DNA from: an uncultured Eubacteriales bacterium | Lineage (GTDB): Bacteria; Bacillota; Clostridia; Oscillospirales; Oscillospiraceae | Direction of reading: 5' to 3' | Length of the DNA stretch: 14,025 nt | Assembly: GCA_900546485.1 (NCBI GenBank) | Contig: URDK01000077.1 | Coordinates: 1-14,025, forward strand | In this document: positions 13,713-14,025 of the stretch, piece after piece | Layout: each line of letters starts with the position of its first letter | Numbering within the stretch: position 1 is the stretch's first letter | The notes under the pieces: model-generated | What the model was told of the DNA's origin: nothing | Database searches by the model: none | Seen by the model: the letters and a program-made list of their open reading frames with translations, nothing else | Position numbers and translations under genes: made by a program

Positions 13713-14025
13713 CTATATGGAAATATTGCGCACCAAAAGCGGCTTAAACATGAGCCAGTCCGCGGAAACCATCCTAAAAGCGGTACCGTTCAGCTCGCCC
13801 TGGAAGGCCATGGGACAGCTCGGGCCATGGATGTGGCCGTAATAGCACTCGCGAACCCCGTACTTTTCGAGCAGTGCGATCAGCTCCGGGCACTCATAGC
13901 CGGCATATTTCGGCGGATAGTGCAGAAAAACTATCTTCTCGCGGTCCCCCGCGCATTTGAGCGAGGTCTCAAGCCGCCCCAGCTCGCGGAGCATTATCTT
14001 CTTGTCGTGCTCTCCGCCACGCTCC
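13713..14025 (-). CDS. Metallophosphoesterase, C-terminal part (5' end outside window)
   Basis: The last 103 codons of a calcineurin-like metallophosphoesterase; the frame is open to the window edge, so the start lies beyond 14025. Two of the late metal-binding motifs are present: the histidine in IVFLHYPPKY and GHIH in ECYYGHIHGP. The N-terminal DxH, GD and GNHD motifs would be upstream. FLHYPP followed by a GHIHG block recalls the predicted phosphohydrolases of COG1768. Substrate unknown. It ends (TAG at 13713) only 4 bases before the -35 of the tig promoter, with no terminator visible, so read-through into the tig operon is possible. Confidence 0.88.
   Translation of the reverse strand, partial: ERGGEHDKKIMLRELGRLETSLKCAGDREKIVFLHYPPKYAGYECPELIALLEKYGVRECYYGHIHGPSCPMAFQGELNGTAFRMVSADWLMFKPLLVRNISI

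Noticed and set aside
1..14025. Novel defence, mobile or biosynthetic system
   Set aside because: Every gene fits a known housekeeping or sporulation-related family in a typical Clostridia order; no integrase, transposase, repeat array or unassigned gene cluster is present.

Overview
The window is an ordinary, densely packed chromosomal segment from a GC-rich, Gram-positive Clostridia-type bacterium. An Oscillospiraceae/Ruminococcaceae-like gut anaerobe is my best guess. The evidence is the GerW/YtfJ and DUF2953 sporulation-type pair, ScpA-ScpB, an S11 D-Ala-D-Ala carboxypeptidase next to RluB, and the gene order tig-clpP-clpX-lon-engB. All supported genes are on the minus strand, so transcription runs from high to low coordinates. 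I see no mobile element, CRISPR array, tRNA or rRNA, and no stretch over 300 bases lacks a gene.

Layout in the direction of transcription. (1) 14025-13713: the C-terminal end of a metallophosphoesterase cut by the window edge. (2) 13709-7192: a protein quality-control operon, tig-clpP-clpX-lon-engB. It has an extended -10 promoter at 13681-13709 and a perfect 14-bp stem-loop at 7192-7222 after engB. Trigger factor folds nascent chains, ClpXP and Lon degrade damaged or regulatory proteins, and EngB assists assembly of the 50S ribosomal subunit. (3) 7191-2093: a second operon whose promoter (7163-7191) abuts that stem-loop. It encodes an M50 membrane protease, the condensin partners ScpA and ScpB, a DUF2953 membrane protein, GerW, an S11 carboxypeptidase and a 23S rRNA pseudouridine synthase. 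A long inverted repeat (3946-3990) separates gerW from the carboxypeptidase gene and covers that gene's start. (4) 2050-1: a promoter with a palindrome on its -10 drives an RpiR-family regulator, whose stop region overlaps the TTG start of a BaiN/HI0933-type flavoprotein that runs off the left edge.

I did not find a new multi-gene system. The points worth a second look are regulatory: the carboxypeptidase start buried in a hairpin, a candidate autoregulatory operator before rpiR, stem-loops inside the protease operon, and the absence of lonB and spmA/spmB from positions where relatives often carry them. Start sites were moved from the longest open frame where a ribosome binding site and family length argued for it (scpA, scpB, clpP, clpX, gerW, rluB, dacB).
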